NCBI GenBank assembly: GCA_003573975.1
Contig: AP018533.1
Span: 1,054,001 to 1,118,000, forward strand
Length of the DNA stretch: 64,000 nt
Reading direction: 5' to 3'
Origin: Clostridiales bacterium CCNA10
GTDB taxonomy: Bacteria > Bacillota > Clostridia > Oscillospirales > Oscillospiraceae
Part shown: positions 6,203-15,901 of the stretch, one piece after another
Layout: each line of letters opens with the position of its first letter
How positions within the stretch are numbered: the stretch's first letter is position 1
The notes under the pieces: model-generated
What the model was told of the DNA's origin: nothing
Database searches by the model: none
The model's input: the letters and a program-made list of their open reading frames with translations, nothing else
Translations under genes and position numbers: made by a program

Positions 6203-7168
6203 GTGGCAAATGATTTGAAAAAGGGAGCCGCAGCAAAAACGCAGCGCCCTGAACGAATGAATTTGGAGAACGACGACAAATACCCGTATCATTGCAGCGC
6301 ATGTGGTAAGGGATATATGCGACAGAAGGATAATTTTAATGTCACCCCGTCTCCTTATTATGCAGGTAATGGCGGTTATCTTACGATTTGCAGAAGGTGC
6401 CTGGATAAATCCTTTGAATACTATCGTGATGAGGTGTTTGACGGAGACCAGGATAAAGCGATGGAGCTTTTGTGCGCGACGATTAACACCTGCTTTGATG
6501 AAGGAGCATGGGCAAATGCCAAAAAGCACCCGTCTCCAAACAGAAGTAAGGTAAGCCAATATTTTTCCAAGTTGAATTTGGCGCAGACAAAGGGAGCGTC
6601 TTATGCAGATACAATTCTTTACCGCAGAGCAAATAAAGTCGAAAACGCAGAGACAATTCAAGCGGTAAAAGATAATCCCAAAATTATGACTCCGATTGAG
6701 ACCATCCAATTGTTCGGTCTTGGATTCAGCGACCAGGATTATGAAACGCTACAATATGAGTACGATGATTGGGTAAAGAAATACGGTGATCCTGAGGATA
6801 AGCGTCAGGATGAGCTATATAAGAGCCTTTGCTATTTGAAATTACAGTTGCAGAAGTCCGTGCAGAATGGAGACTCTGGAATTGGAGCATTGGCAAAGAC
6901 CTACAAAGAATACATCAATGCGGCGACGACTGAGCTGGAGGATCGCCGGCAGAAGAAGGAAGAGTCCGTCCAGTTGAATCCTCTTGGCCTATGGGCAAGG
7001 GATATTGAAAAGTATACCCCGGCGGAATTCTACAAGGACAAAAAGTTGTTTAAGGACTTTGATGATATAGGAAGTTATTGTTCTCGCTTTATTTTTAGAC
7101 CTCTGAAAAACCTCCTGACCGGATCAAAAGAGCTTGATAAGGAATACAAGCTTTCCCAGGAGGAATGA
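6203..7168 (+). CDS. terS: Terminase small subunit (zinc-ribbon type)
   Basis: 321 aa from GTG 6203, chosen because AAAGGAGG (6188-6195) lies seven bases upstream; earlier in-frame starts fall in the terminator. The N-terminus has a Cys4 zinc-binding site, CSACGKGY (about residue 30) and CRRCLDKS (about 65), seen in a group of Firmicutes phage small terminases. The middle is helical and charged. It should bind the phage packaging site and hand DNA to the large subunit, which follows with an overlap of the ORF ends. The small-subunit call rests on the zinc pattern and on position, as the family is poorly conserved. Confidence 0.75.
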   Translation: MANDLKKGAAAKTQRPERMNLENDDKYPYHCSACGKGYMRQKDNFNVTPSPYYAGNGGYLTICRRCLDKSFEYYRDEVFDGDQDKAMELLCATINTCFDEGAWANAKKHPSPNRSKVSQYFSKLNLAQTKGASYADTILYRRANKVENAETIQAVKDNPKIMTPIETIQLFGLGFSDQDYETLQYEYDDWVKKYGDPEDKRQDELYKSLCYLKLQLQKSVQNGDSGIGALAKTYKEYINAATTELEDRRQKKEESVQLNPLGLWARDIEKYTPAEFYKDKKLFKDFDDIGSYCSRFIFRPLKNLLTGSKELDKEYKLSQEE

Positions 7169-7172
7169 TGTG

Positions 7173-8969
7173 ATGAACTATGATGTTTTAATGGATGAGC
7201 GGCAAAAGCATTTGCACGAACATTTCCCGTCTACGCACTATTTGCACAAAGTAGAAAATGTTCAGCGTGTACTTTTGTGGCTCACTTTTTATAGGAGAAA
7301 CCCATCGAGGTTTGTAGAGCACTACTTTGGGATTGTTCTTCATCTATATCAGCATATCATTCTTTATCTGATGGAGTATTTTCCAAGCTTCTGCATTGTA
7401 GCCGCCCGTTCCGCAGCAAAGTCTTTCCTTATTGCCGTGTTCGCCTGTAAAGAGGCAATCCTACGGCCTGGGGCAAGGATCGTTGTGGCATCGGCTACCA
7501 AGAAACAGGCGAGACTCATCGTGTCAGAAAAGATAAAAAAGGAGCTTTTGCCAAAGTCGCCGCTGCTTGAAGCGGAGATAGACAGTTTTAAGGACAACCA
7601 GAATGAGATTGAGGTTATTTTTAAGAACGGAAGTTCTATTGTAGTTGTTGCCGCTAATGAGAACGCTCGTGGTTATCGTGCGACCGTTATGATCTACGAA
7701 GAGTTCCGTATGATTGCGAAGAATATCATTGACAGTGTTCTTTCTCCGTTCCTATTTGTTCGGCAAGCAGACTATTTGAAGCAAGAAGAGTATGCCGGGA
7801 TGCAGGAAGAGCCTAAGGAAGTGTATATCAGCTCCGCATGGTATCAGAACCACTGGATGTGGAATCTAATTCAGACATTTACAAAGGATATGCTGTCTGG
7901 TGGTACATCGTGTGTTATTGCGATGGACTACAGCATTGCTTTGAAACACAACATTAAAACCAGGAACTTCCTAATTAAAGAGCGAAAGAAACTCGATCCG
8001 ATGTCCTGGGCAATTGAGTACGAGAACCAGATGATTGCGGAAAATGCCAGGTCTTTCTTTAACTATGATCAGTTGAACCGAAACAGAAGACTAAAGCGGG
8101 CGTTTTATCCGCGCAGAAATGATGAAGCTCTTTTGAAGCAAAAGAACAAATACGATATTCCAAAACAGGTGGGGGAAATCAGAGTATTGTCTTGTGATAT
8201 TGCAATGGAGGGCGGAAACGATACGGATAACTCTATCTTCTCCTGCATCAGACTTTTGCCAGAAAGCCAGGAGCATAAGGTGATGGACACAGCCGGCGAG
8301 CATATTACGGTTAAAAGAGGATATCGCCGTCAGGTTGTCTATATGGAGTCTATTCATGGAGGGGAGACCACTAAGCAGGCTATCCGCATCAAACAATTGT
8401 ATACGGATTTTAACGCCGACTATTGCGTTCTCGACGGACGTAACGCCGGTATTTCCGTTTATGACATGCTCGCAAAGGTTTTGTTTGATGAAGAGAGAAA
8501 CATTGAATACAAACCATGGAAATGTATGAACGACGAAAAGGTTGCGAACAGAATTCAGATTGCCGGCGCTGAAGAGAATGTATATGTCATTAAGGCACAA
8601 CTCGAAACGAACAGCAATATTGCTGAGTCCATGCGTAATGCTCTGAATTCTGGGATGATCGACTTGCTGATCAGCAATACTGAGGCGGTTGATGAGATTT
8701 CTAATTTTATCCCAGAATATGCGACTGCTGATGTTGAAGCGCAGCTATTCTTTGAAAGACCCTATATAGAAACGGTTGCTTTAATCAATGAGATGATCAA
8801 TCTTGAATATGAGCGAGGCGATCAGACTGGGTTGATTAAAATTATGAACAACAATGACCGTAAGGACAGATACACCTCTGTTTCTTACGGTAATTATTTT
8901 GCCCAAATGCTTGAACATGATTTGTTGTCCGATACGGCGGAGTACGAATATGTTCCACTATTTAACTGA
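7173..8969 (+). CDS. terL: Terminase large subunit
   Basis: 598 aa, the DNA-packaging motor and nuclease. ATG 7173 follows AGGAGG (7158-7163). The ATPase half has a variant Walker A near residues 77-84 (VAARSAAK-S) and Walker B MIYEEF (173-178). The nuclease half shows acidic clusters expected of an RNase H fold: SCDIAMEGGNDTDNS and VLDGRNAG, then a later EAVDEIS. It threads phage DNA into proheads through the portal protein encoded just downstream. Confidence 0.92.
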   Translation: MNYDVLMDERQKHLHEHFPSTHYLHKVENVQRVLLWLTFYRRNPSRFVEHYFGIVLHLYQHIILYLMEYFPSFCIVAARSAAKSFLIAVFACKEAILRPGARIVVASATKKQARLIVSEKIKKELLPKSPLLEAEIDSFKDNQNEIEVIFKNGSSIVVVAANENARGYRATVMIYEEFRMIAKNIIDSVLSPFLFVRQADYLKQEEYAGMQEEPKEVYISSAWYQNHWMWNLIQTFTKDMLSGGTSCVIAMDYSIALKHNIKTRNFLIKERKKLDPMSWAIEYENQMIAENARSFFNYDQLNRNRRLKRAFYPRRNDEALLKQKNKYDIPKQVGEIRVLSCDIAMEGGNDTDNSIFSCIRLLPESQEHKVMDTAGEHITVKRGYRRQVVYMESIHGGETTKQAIRIKQLYTDFNADYCVLDGRNAGISVYDMLAKVLFDEERNIEYKPWKCMNDEKVANRIQIAGAEENVYVIKAQLETNSNIAESMRNALNSGMIDLLISNTEAVDEISNFIPEYATADVEAQLFFERPYIETVALINEMINLEYERGDQTGLIKIMNNNDRKDRYTSVSYGNYFAQMLEHDLLSDTAEYEYVPLFN

Positions 8970-8983
8970 AGGAGGTGATGAAG

Positions 8984-10636
8984 TTGCAGAGTGAAAAGAA
9001 ATGGTATCAGTTCTGGAAACGAGACCGTGTGTACGAGGAAAATGCTGTCGTTAAGGCTGAAGATCATACCCACGAGTTCAATACAAGTATTGGAAGCGCA
9101 TATATCAATATGCTTTGCGGGTCAAGCGAATCTCCATATACCATTCAGGAGATCCGTGCTTTTACGAAAAACCCAATGAACCATATTACGGAGCTGCGCA
9201 GAATGGCAAAGTGGGCTTACCGAACGAATGGCGTTGTGTCTGGCGCAATCGACTATATGAAGTCAATGCACACATTAGATGGTGTTATTGTTTCTAAGTC
9301 ACGCCGGCCAGATGGCAGAAAGCCAAGAAATTATCGTTCCAATAAAGCAAAAATGGAAGGTACACTAAGCACCATTCGATACAAGCAAATTATCCGCGAT
9401 GGTATTTTCAAGAATGCCAATGATGGTATGTATGTCGCTTACTTTGAAACTGCTGCGACCACACCAGACTATAGAATGGCGCTGACTGATTATGAAATCC
9501 AGAATATAACGGAAATCAATGCGCTTGGAATCAATGCAATGGTAATCCCTCTTCCTGTTGAATATGTGCGGATCATTGGAAGAAAGAACAACAGTTATGT
9601 TGTCGCATTTGATTTGAAGTATTTTGATTATTTCACGGAGGATGCAAGGAAGAAAAAGCTTGCCGGCTTTCCAAAAGAGATCCAGGATGGATGGCTGAAA
9701 AAGATGAATGGGGAGCTGAACGCAGATTGGCTTGTTCTTGATAATACAAAGACAATTGTAACGAAAATCAAGAGCGAGATTTCTGAACCATACGGAATCC
9801 CATTTTCTATTGCGGCTCTCGACGATATTAGCTACGCTCAATATTTTATTGATACGAAGCGAAATGTTCTGGACTCTGTAAACAACCAAATTGTGTATGA
9901 GACATTCCCTGAGGGCAAAGATAAGGGGACATCTGCTCTGAGCGAAAAACAGCAGAGACAGCAGCATGATTTGGTCAAGAACGCACTTTCCAGCAAGAGC
10001 AGAAACGGCAGCAGTACATCATTTTTCTCTCTTGCGAGTGGGACAAAGCTTGACAAGATTTCGTTGGATGTTTCTTTGCTTGATGAAAAGAACGAAAATT
10101 CGATTGTAGATTCTGTAAACAAGGATATCAGTGTGAGCGCCAGCGCTCTTGACGGCAGCAGCACTGGGAACTACTCTACAGCGACATTGAATTTAGAGCT
10201 TGTCGCAGCAAATGTGTATTCCTGGATTGAGGATATTGTGGACGAGCTGAATAAGTGCATCAATAAAAATATCATTAAAGATCCAAGTTGCAGAGTCGAG
10301 TTTTATATCCTGCCAATTACGATGGTAAATCGTGATCAGATGGTAGGGTATATGTCTGATCTCTATGCAAGAGGAAAGGGAAGCCTATACGCATGGATTG
10401 CGTCTACTGGAATTAACCCGGACAACTATGTTGCGTTGATGGACTATGAGCTGGATGAAGACTTTGAGAATAAGTACCCAGTGCATAGGACTTCTTTCAC
10501 CGTGACCGGTAAAGATGATCCTGAATTTGAGGATCACAACAAAGGCGGCAGACCACCAACTAATAGCGAAGATCCTGCTGCCGTGCAGCAAAAGACAAAC
10601 GGTGGTAACAATATGCCGAAGCCGTCAACGGGGTAA
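8984..10636 (+). CDS. Portal protein
   Basis: About 550 aa. AAGGAGGTG (8969-8977) is best spaced for TTG 8984; ATG 8978 is in frame but only two bases from the Shine-Dalgarno. A typical portal position (after terL, before protease). A C-terminal stretch SSTGNYSTATLNLELVAANV resembles the helical region of SPP1/HK97-class portals, where subunits pack around the channel. The last 40 residues are polar and low complexity. It forms the dodecameric ring at the capsid vertex for packaging and tail joining. Called on position, length and this motif. Confidence 0.85.
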   Translation: MQSEKKWYQFWKRDRVYEENAVVKAEDHTHEFNTSIGSAYINMLCGSSESPYTIQEIRAFTKNPMNHITELRRMAKWAYRTNGVVSGAIDYMKSMHTLDGVIVSKSRRPDGRKPRNYRSNKAKMEGTLSTIRYKQIIRDGIFKNANDGMYVAYFETAATTPDYRMALTDYEIQNITEINALGINAMVIPLPVEYVRIIGRKNNSYVVAFDLKYFDYFTEDARKKKLAGFPKEIQDGWLKKMNGELNADWLVLDNTKTIVTKIKSEISEPYGIPFSIAALDDISYAQYFIDTKRNVLDSVNNQIVYETFPEGKDKGTSALSEKQQRQQHDLVKNALSSKSRNGSSTSFFSLASGTKLDKISLDVSLLDEKNENSIVDSVNKDISVSASALDGSSTGNYSTATLNLELVAANVYSWIEDIVDELNKCINKNIIKDPSCRVEFYILPITMVNRDQMVGYMSDLYARGKGSLYAWIASTGINPDNYVALMDYELDEDFENKYPVHRTSFTVTGKDDPEFEDHNKGGRPPTNSEDPAAVQQKTNGGNNMPKPSTG

Positions 10637-10648
10637 GGGGGTGAGAAA

Positions 10649-11800
10649 ATGAATAGATGTATTCCGACTGGTAGAATTTTTGAACTCTCTAATGAACGCC
10701 AGATCACGGGAAGAAGAAAAATCAAGGTAGTTCTTCACGAGATTTTCTCTAACCATGATGAGTGGCAGGAGAACGGTATTTCCTGGGATGAGACCTATAC
10801 ACAGCAGACGATTGACTCCGTTTCTAATATGTCTTTGTGTGTTGAATTTATCAGCGAAGACAGGACGCTACCATATGGGCATGGGCTAACTGAGATTGCC
10901 GATATGCCTTATATGGAAGATGCGACTGTCGTTGGACACTTCGAGCGCGGTTATATTGACGATATCGAAATTGACGGTGTTACAAAAAGGGTTTTGGTTG
11001 CAGATGGATATGTTGATGAAATGAGATACCCTAAGTTTGTAGCATGGTTGAAAGATCGGCTTGAACATGGAACGGTCAAAGGTTCTGTGGAAATTGTAGG
11101 TAGACCAGAAAATGAAAATCGTATTATTTACGATGGCGGTTACAAAGAGAAAGGAAGAATCCCGCAAATCTATGATTATAGCGGGTATGCCATTCTTGGT
11201 ATCAGACCGGCAGATGATACGGCAATCGTCATGGAGTTAAATAATAAATCACAAGAACATAAGGAGGAAACAGGTATGGATGAGAAGATGATGAGCCAGG
11301 CAGTTGAGCTTATCAAGTCTTCTGTAACTCAGACCATTAACGAGTTGAATAATAAGAGTGGCGAGTATGAGAAGAAGATTGCTGAGCTGAACGATGCGGT
11401 GGCCGCAAAAGACGCTGAGATTGCAGAGCTGAACGAGAAGTTGAACACTGCCAATGCGTCTGTTGCTGAGAAAGACCAGGCTATTGAGAGCCAGACCAAT
11501 GAGCTGAATAGTCTGAAAGAGGCCAATGCCGCGCTGGAGAAAGAAAAGAAGATTGCTGAGCTGAATTCTGCTCTGGCGGAGTTTAGCCAGGAAGAGCAGG
11601 ATCTTGCCAAGGCTGAGATCGAGGCATTTAAGGCCGATCCTATGTCAGTTGAGATTAACAGCATCACAAGCAAGATTTGCGTGGAGATGGTTCGTAAGAA
11701 CAAAGAGACACGCACAGTCGAATTGAACAACTCTGCTCCCGACATTTTCGGCGGTGTGAACTCCCCTGAAGATGACGGCGATGTAGACATTTTTGGCTAA
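10649..11800 (+). CDS. Prohead protease with C-terminal scaffold
   Basis: 383 aa. Residues about 1-190 look like an XkdF/prohead serine protease: VVGHFERG supplies a likely catalytic His, and GTVKGSVEIVG a likely Ser. From about residue 210 the protein becomes a long coiled coil (KKIAELNDAVAAKDAEIAEL and similar heptads), as in scaffolding proteins, ending in an acidic tail. An internal in-frame ATG at 11276 has its own AAGGAGG (11261-11267), so the scaffold can also be made alone, as with the lambda C/Nu3 pair. Capsid assembly needs the scaffold; the protease then removes it. Confidence 0.85.
   Translation: MNRCIPTGRIFELSNERQITGRRKIKVVLHEIFSNHDEWQENGISWDETYTQQTIDSVSNMSLCVEFISEDRTLPYGHGLTEIADMPYMEDATVVGHFERGYIDDIEIDGVTKRVLVADGYVDEMRYPKFVAWLKDRLEHGTVKGSVEIVGRPENENRIIYDGGYKEKGRIPQIYDYSGYAILGIRPADDTAIVMELNNKSQEHKEETGMDEKMMSQAVELIKSSVTQTINELNNKSGEYEKKIAELNDAVAAKDAEIAELNEKLNTANASVAEKDQAIESQTNELNSLKEANAALEKEKKIAELNSALAEFSQEEQDLAKAEIEAFKADPMSVEINSITSKICVEMVRKNKETRTVELNNSAPDIFGGVNSPEDDGDVDIFG
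11276..11800 (+). CDS. Nested scaffold protein (internal start)
   Basis: The in-frame ATG at 11276 is codon 210 of the protease gene and is preceded by AAGGAGG at 11261-11267, eight bases away. Translation here would give a 174-aa coiled-coil scaffold lacking the protease. A Shine-Dalgarno this good inside a gene, exactly at the domain border, argues for real use. Phage lambda Nu3 is the known parallel. No separate scaffold gene is seen before the capsid gene. Confidence 0.65.
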   Translation: MDEKMMSQAVELIKSSVTQTINELNNKSGEYEKKIAELNDAVAAKDAEIAELNEKLNTANASVAEKDQAIESQTNELNSLKEANAALEKEKKIAELNSALAEFSQEEQDLAKAEIEAFKADPMSVEINSITSKICVEMVRKNKETRTVELNNSAPDIFGGVNSPEDDGDVDIFG

Positions 11801-11818
11801 TTAAGGAGGGTTAAAGGA

Positions 11819-12280
11819 ATGAAATACAAGACTATTGGTGCATTTAAGAATGTGCAGAATATCCCATATTGCAAGGCAACTGAGGATATGAAAGTAGGTA
11901 TGGGCGTTGTGCTTGACCGCGCCGCAAAGACCGCATCTTTGGCAGAGGATGATACCGCTGCAAAGGCTATTGTTCACATTGTCACCAACATCAATGATAA
12001 GCCTGAGCTTCACAACAGCCCTGAGACTTATGTGGTGAACGCCGGCGAGTATGTACGCGCTGATGATCTGAGAACCGTGAACGGACTTGAGATTGAGTTC
12101 GCTGCGTTTGAGATTGACGGTGGGACTGATGGCCTGGTCGCTGGCGATGCTTTGGTATTTACCACATCTGGCCTGGTGAAGAAGGTTGCTGACGCAACTG
12201 GCTATGCAGTTTCCTTTAAGGTAATTGCTAAGACCGCATATATGGATGATGGCATTCTTGCTGAAATCGTTGCTCAGTAA
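11819..12280 (+). CDS. Capsid decoration-like protein
   Basis: 153 aa, ATG 11819 after AAGGAGG. Beta-rich sequence (KYKTIGAFKNVQNIPYCKA, then EYVRADDL) with little charge clustering, set between the scaffold and the major capsid gene. In this position phages of similar layout encode small head-decoration or capsid-stabilising proteins. There is no diagnostic motif, so the function is inferred from place and size. Confidence 0.55.
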   Translation: MKYKTIGAFKNVQNIPYCKATEDMKVGMGVVLDRAAKTASLAEDDTAAKAIVHIVTNINDKPELHNSPETYVVNAGEYVRADDLRTVNGLEIEFAAFEIDGGTDGLVAGDALVFTTSGLVKKVADATGYAVSFKVIAKTAYMDDGILAEIVAQ

Positions 12281-12313
12281 GAATTTTTGTTTCTAAAAGG
12301 AGGATAGAAGATA

Positions 12314-13423
12314 ATGGATAAGATTTTTGAGCTTAACACAGTCAACAATGTGAAAGACTCTGTTGTTGGTTCCAAGGTAAAGGCCACTTCTCCAATCGTA
12401 GAGGTGTTCTCTGCTCTGGCACAGGGTAAAAACCCCGCTGTTGACGGTAAGGTAGTAGATAAGGCTGTTGCCTATATCAAGGAGTTGGCTGGCCGCGCAA
12501 TCGACGGCGATCATCAGGCAGTATCTGAGCTGAACGCAATTCAGCGTTTTACCATTGAGCCTAAGCTGATCGAGGCTATCAAGATTTTTAACTTCATGGG
12601 TACATACAGATCCCTTCCTTACGACACCGTGCCTATGATGAAGACCTATAAGTATGAGAGCATTGATTCTCGCTTCCAGGCTTCAAGCGGCGATGTGCCT
12701 TTCGCTACCCACAGCTTCCGTGAGTACCCAATTGCAACACAGACCATTTCTGCCGGTTATGCGGTGGACTATCGTGAGTTGCAGAGCGGAAACTTTGACG
12801 GAACTGTTGCTGAGGGTATGGCTCAGGTACAGACTGACATGCAGAATAAGGCTGTGTACTATGTTATCGCAAAGCTTTATGATGCGCTGAAGAACGCAAA
12901 AGGCGTAAAGCACTTCGCTGAGAGTTCTGGTATTACCCAGACTGCCGTTGACGATATGCTGAAGGTAATGCGTCGGTACGGCAAGACCAATATCTGCGGC
13001 GATTACGCTGTAGTTTCTCAGTTGAATGATTTCGCTGGTTATAAGACTTTCGGTGCTTCCACCATTCCGTTTGGCGCTGATGCGGTTGCCGAAGAGATTC
13101 GTAAGACCGGTTTGCTCAGCTTCTACAACGGTTCTAATGTGGTGGAGCTGCCAAACGCTCTTGACTACACCCGTTTGAATGAGGACAAGACTTCCTATGA
13201 GCTTTATATGCCTCAAGGTTTGCTGTTCTTCATTCCTCAGGGCAACATCGCACCTCTCCAGATCTTCCGTCGTGGCGGACTGACCACTATGACTGGTGAC
13301 GATATCGTAACCCGTCAGCACCTGACCCGTTTCGATATGGAGATTGGTGCCGGCGTAGCAGAGGGCATGGAGGATCAGATTGGTCTTCTGTCTGATACCA
13401 ATTTCGAGGTTCCTACTCTTTAA
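12314..13423 (+). CDS. Major capsid protein
   Basis: 369 aa, ATG 12314 with AGGAGG upstream. Follows scaffold and decoration genes, is followed by a strong terminator, and uses optimised codons, all as expected for the most abundant virion protein. The sequence (RRYGKTNICGDYAVVSQLND, ITSAGY-type beta segments, ending LLSDTNFEVPTL) is compatible with an HK97-like fold. The N-terminal 90 residues could be the part removed by the protease. Confidence 0.85.
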   Translation: MDKIFELNTVNNVKDSVVGSKVKATSPIVEVFSALAQGKNPAVDGKVVDKAVAYIKELAGRAIDGDHQAVSELNAIQRFTIEPKLIEAIKIFNFMGTYRSLPYDTVPMMKTYKYESIDSRFQASSGDVPFATHSFREYPIATQTISAGYAVDYRELQSGNFDGTVAEGMAQVQTDMQNKAVYYVIAKLYDALKNAKGVKHFAESSGITQTAVDDMLKVMRRYGKTNICGDYAVVSQLNDFAGYKTFGASTIPFGADAVAEEIRKTGLLSFYNGSNVVELPNALDYTRLNEDKTSYELYMPQGLLFFIPQGNIAPLQIFRRGGLTTMTGDDIVTRQHLTRFDMEIGAGVAEGMEDQIGLLSDTNFEVPTL

Positions 13424-13449
13424 TAGGAATTAGTTAAGTTATCTAAAAG
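13424..13449 (+). repeat. Intergenic motif AGGAATWAGTTAA, copy 2
   Basis: AGGAATTAGTTAAGTTATCT directly after the capsid stop codon; its last bases enter the terminator stem. See copies at 666, 20892 and 33571. Confidence 0.6.
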
Positions 13450-13480
13450 GGGAGGGAAATACTCTCCCCTTAATCTTTTT
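13447..13480 (+). terminator. Intrinsic terminator after the capsid gene
   Basis: AAGGGGAG/CTCCCCTT (13447-13454 with 13464-13471), then TAATCTTTTT. Confidence 0.85.
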
Positions 13481-13499
13481 ATAAGGAGCGAAAGAAAAT

Positions 13500-13976
13500 A
13501 TGGAATTAACAGATAAGGTTGCAATCAACAATCTGTGTAGCTGGGCGCTTTATTTTAAGCGTGAAAATGGAGTGGGTGATATCCGCATCCCCGCAAATGC
13601 AAAGAATTTTTCCCAGTTGGATGTAGCTGAGGTTCAGATGCAGATTCAGCGCGGCAATCCTCTGTTTGTAGGGGATGGCAGATCCAATCAGGGGGATCAC
13701 GCTCGTTTGTTTATCGTGGACGATAAGCAGCGTAAGGAGCTTCTTGGATATGGAGAAGAGTCTGCCCAGGATGCGGTTGTTCTCAACGAGGAATCTGTAA
13801 AGGCTCTTCTGGCGATTCGTGGGAAAGACGCATTTCATGCAAAGCTGAATGAGCTTGTAACCACGCCGGCAGAAAAGAAGATGATTGTCCAGATTGCAAA
13901 GGAGTGCGGCGGAGACGATGTAGCCGCATGGAAGATGGCTGCAATTAACGAGCTTGCCGACACAAACACCATTTAA
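13500..13976 (+). CDS. Hypothetical head-completion protein
   Basis: 158 aa, ATG 13500 after AAGGAG. First gene after the capsid terminator, in the head-tail joining block. The C-terminal half is helical (EKKMIVQIAKECGGDDVAAW) and the N-terminal half mixed (ALYFKRENGVGDIRIPANAK). No domain recognised. It may be a virion accessory or connector protein. Confidence 0.6.
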   Translation: MELTDKVAINNLCSWALYFKRENGVGDIRIPANAKNFSQLDVAEVQMQIQRGNPLFVGDGRSNQGDHARLFIVDDKQRKELLGYGEESAQDAVVLNEESVKALLAIRGKDAFHAKLNELVTTPAEKKMIVQIAKECGGDDVAAWKMAAINELADTNTI

Positions 13977-13992
13977 GTAAGGAGGATGAGGT

Positions 13993-14391
13993 ATGGATCA
14001 GCCTACTACTTTTACGGATATTGAAACAAGTTTTCACTCCATGCCTCTAACGAAATATAGGATCGATCCTGGCCTGGAGAAACAGTGGTTAGAAACTGCG
14101 ATTGCAGATTACGAACTCGATCTAAGCACTGTGCTTGAATACGACAGTGAAAGCGGGTCGTTTGCAAATAAGCTTGATCGCCCTACAGTTCGCATTCTTG
14201 CTTTGATGATGTATGTCAGTTACCTTCAAAGAGAACTTAGCCGCGTTATGGCTCTCAACGGTATTTATGCCAAAGATATTCAGGTTACTGGAGCAGACGG
14301 AACAAAGCGGGTGACGAAGCAAGAGCTTGATAGTGAGCTTAGCAGAGTGAACACAATGCTTCATAAACTCAAAAATAACTGCTTTGATTAA
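13993..14391 (+). CDS. Putative head-tail connector protein
   Basis: 132 aa, ATG 13993 after AAGGAGG. Predominantly helical (ALMMYVSYLQRELSRVMALN; LDSELSRVNTMLHKLKNN). Position and size fit an adaptor that docks on the portal. Called from synteny; there is no motif that settles it. Confidence 0.5.
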   Translation: MDQPTTFTDIETSFHSMPLTKYRIDPGLEKQWLETAIADYELDLSTVLEYDSESGSFANKLDRPTVRILALMMYVSYLQRELSRVMALNGIYAKDIQVTGADGTKRVTKQELDSELSRVNTMLHKLKNNCFD

Positions 14392-14403
14392 GGAGGGGTT
14401 GCA

Positions 14404-15444
14404 ATGCCAGAATCATGGTATTTAATGTCCCAACCTTTGTTTAACAGCGGTTTTGAGGGCGATGAATTCTCTGCATTTGCACAAGGGGGATTTGAAGAAA
14501 TTTTGGATTCTCCCCTTGCGGATGAAATAGAGATTTATGAGAAAACTCTGTCTGCTACTCCGGTTTCTGCACGTGCGATTATACAAGGTGTGACAGCGGA
14601 CAATTATAACAATAGTGTGATGCGTCAATTTCTTTGTAAGATTGGGACACTTCGGAGCGGACAGTATATCAAGGCAAGAGGCCAAATGTGGCTTGTTTAT
14701 TCGCTCCCTGATAACAATAAGATGTACGAAAAAGCGATTGCTTGGCAGTGCAAATATTCAATCAAGTTTGTTTCACCGACCAGCGGAGAAATTGTTGAGT
14801 ATCCTGTTTATGATATCAATAGTACGCAGTATGGCTCTGGTGAAACATCTGAAGACCATTTGACGCTTGGCACATCGCAGCACTTAATTTACATCCCATA
14901 TAACGAAGAGACGATAAAGCTTGACAGTGGGTTTAGGTTCCTCATTGATAAAAACCGTGATAACCCAACTGCATATCGTCTGGCGCAGGTTGACCCTGGC
15001 GGATATTCCTGTGGGAAAGATGACGGCCTGATTCAATGGACAATTGTTGAAAGCCAATTTGACGAGAAGACGGATAGCAAAGAATTGATGGTGGCTGACT
15101 ATTTTGGCAAATCGGAGTTGTCTAAGCCAGAACAACCGTCAGAGATTGGTTATTCAATTCGCGTTAATCCAGATGGTGGAGACGCATCTATCATATTTGG
15201 AGAAACACTAAAATCTTCCGTTATTATTTGCAAAGACGGTGTAGCTCAGAGCGGATTGCCATTTGATGTAACAATCACCGATGGCGCAGAGTTTGGAACA
15301 ATTCAGTCTGTTGATCAAAATGGCTTTGTGCTGTATGCGCTGAACAACCGTGATTTTATTGGACAAGAGATTACAGTTGAAATCACAAGCTCTGAATGCG
15401 AAGCATCGAGCAAAACAGTATTTACGGTTAGGGGGTGGTATTGA
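14404..15444 (+). CDS. Structural protein with C-terminal Ig-like domain, head-tail region
   Basis: 346 aa, ATG 14404 after AAGGAGG. The first 150 residues (VSARAIIQGVTADNYNNSVM, KARGQMWLVYS) resemble a head-closure or stopper-type beta barrel. The last 100 residues (YSIRVNPDGGDASIIFGETL, FDVTITDGAEFGTIQSVDQN) look like an Ig-like fold. Ig domains are common accessory modules on phage virion proteins. It overlaps the next gene by TGATG coupling. Confidence 0.55.
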   Translation: MPESWYLMSQPLFNSGFEGDEFSAFAQGGFEEILDSPLADEIEIYEKTLSATPVSARAIIQGVTADNYNNSVMRQFLCKIGTLRSGQYIKARGQMWLVYSLPDNNKMYEKAIAWQCKYSIKFVSPTSGEIVEYPVYDINSTQYGSGETSEDHLTLGTSQHLIYIPYNEETIKLDSGFRFLIDKNRDNPTAYRLAQVDPGGYSCGKDDGLIQWTIVESQFDEKTDSKELMVADYFGKSELSKPEQPSEIGYSIRVNPDGGDASIIFGETLKSSVIICKDGVAQSGLPFDVTITDGAEFGTIQSVDQNGFVLYALNNRDFIGQEITVEITSSECEASSKTVFTVRGWY

Positions 15445-15899
15445 TGTATTTTGAACAAGTCCCTGAATACAGAGATACCATCATGGAGAGCATTTGTAAG
15501 TGCGATGCCATAATTGATTTGATTCGGCCAACTGAAGCCCCAGAGATGAGTGCAAAGGAAATGGCCTACAAATATATTTTCCCTTATGATTTCATTGTGG
15601 GGAAGACATCTGAAGTTGGAACTTATATTTGCTTTGATGTTATCGCCCCAAGAATTATCAATCGCTCATTCTCAGATTTCAATATCTATATTTGGATTAT
15701 TGCCCATGAAAGGACTATGAGAACCCCGAAAGGTCTTGTGACAGACCTACTGACAACTGAGGTTGACAAGCTGATTAACGGGAGCAATGGGTTCGGCCTT
15801 GGTCGTGTGGAGCTTAAATCGTGGGATAGATTTACGCCGGCTGAGGATTTTCATGGGAGAACACTTGTGTATCGCACAGTGGATTTCAATAGGAAATAA
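15444..15899 (+). CDS. Putative tail-completion / head-tail joining protein
   Basis: 151 aa. ATG 15444 overlaps the previous stop (TGATG), so translation is coupled; GGGGGTGG lies just upstream. The motif-poor sequence (FNIYIWIIAHERTMRTPKGL, GFGLGRVELKSWDRF) resembles small tail-terminator proteins encoded before the tail tube gene. Function inferred from place. Confidence 0.5.
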   Translation: MYFEQVPEYRDTIMESICKCDAIIDLIRPTEAPEMSAKEMAYKYIFPYDFIVGKTSEVGTYICFDVIAPRIINRSFSDFNIYIWIIAHERTMRTPKGLVTDLLTTEVDKLINGSNGFGLGRVELKSWDRFTPAEDFHGRTLVYRTVDFNRK

Positions 15900-15901
15900 C
15901 A

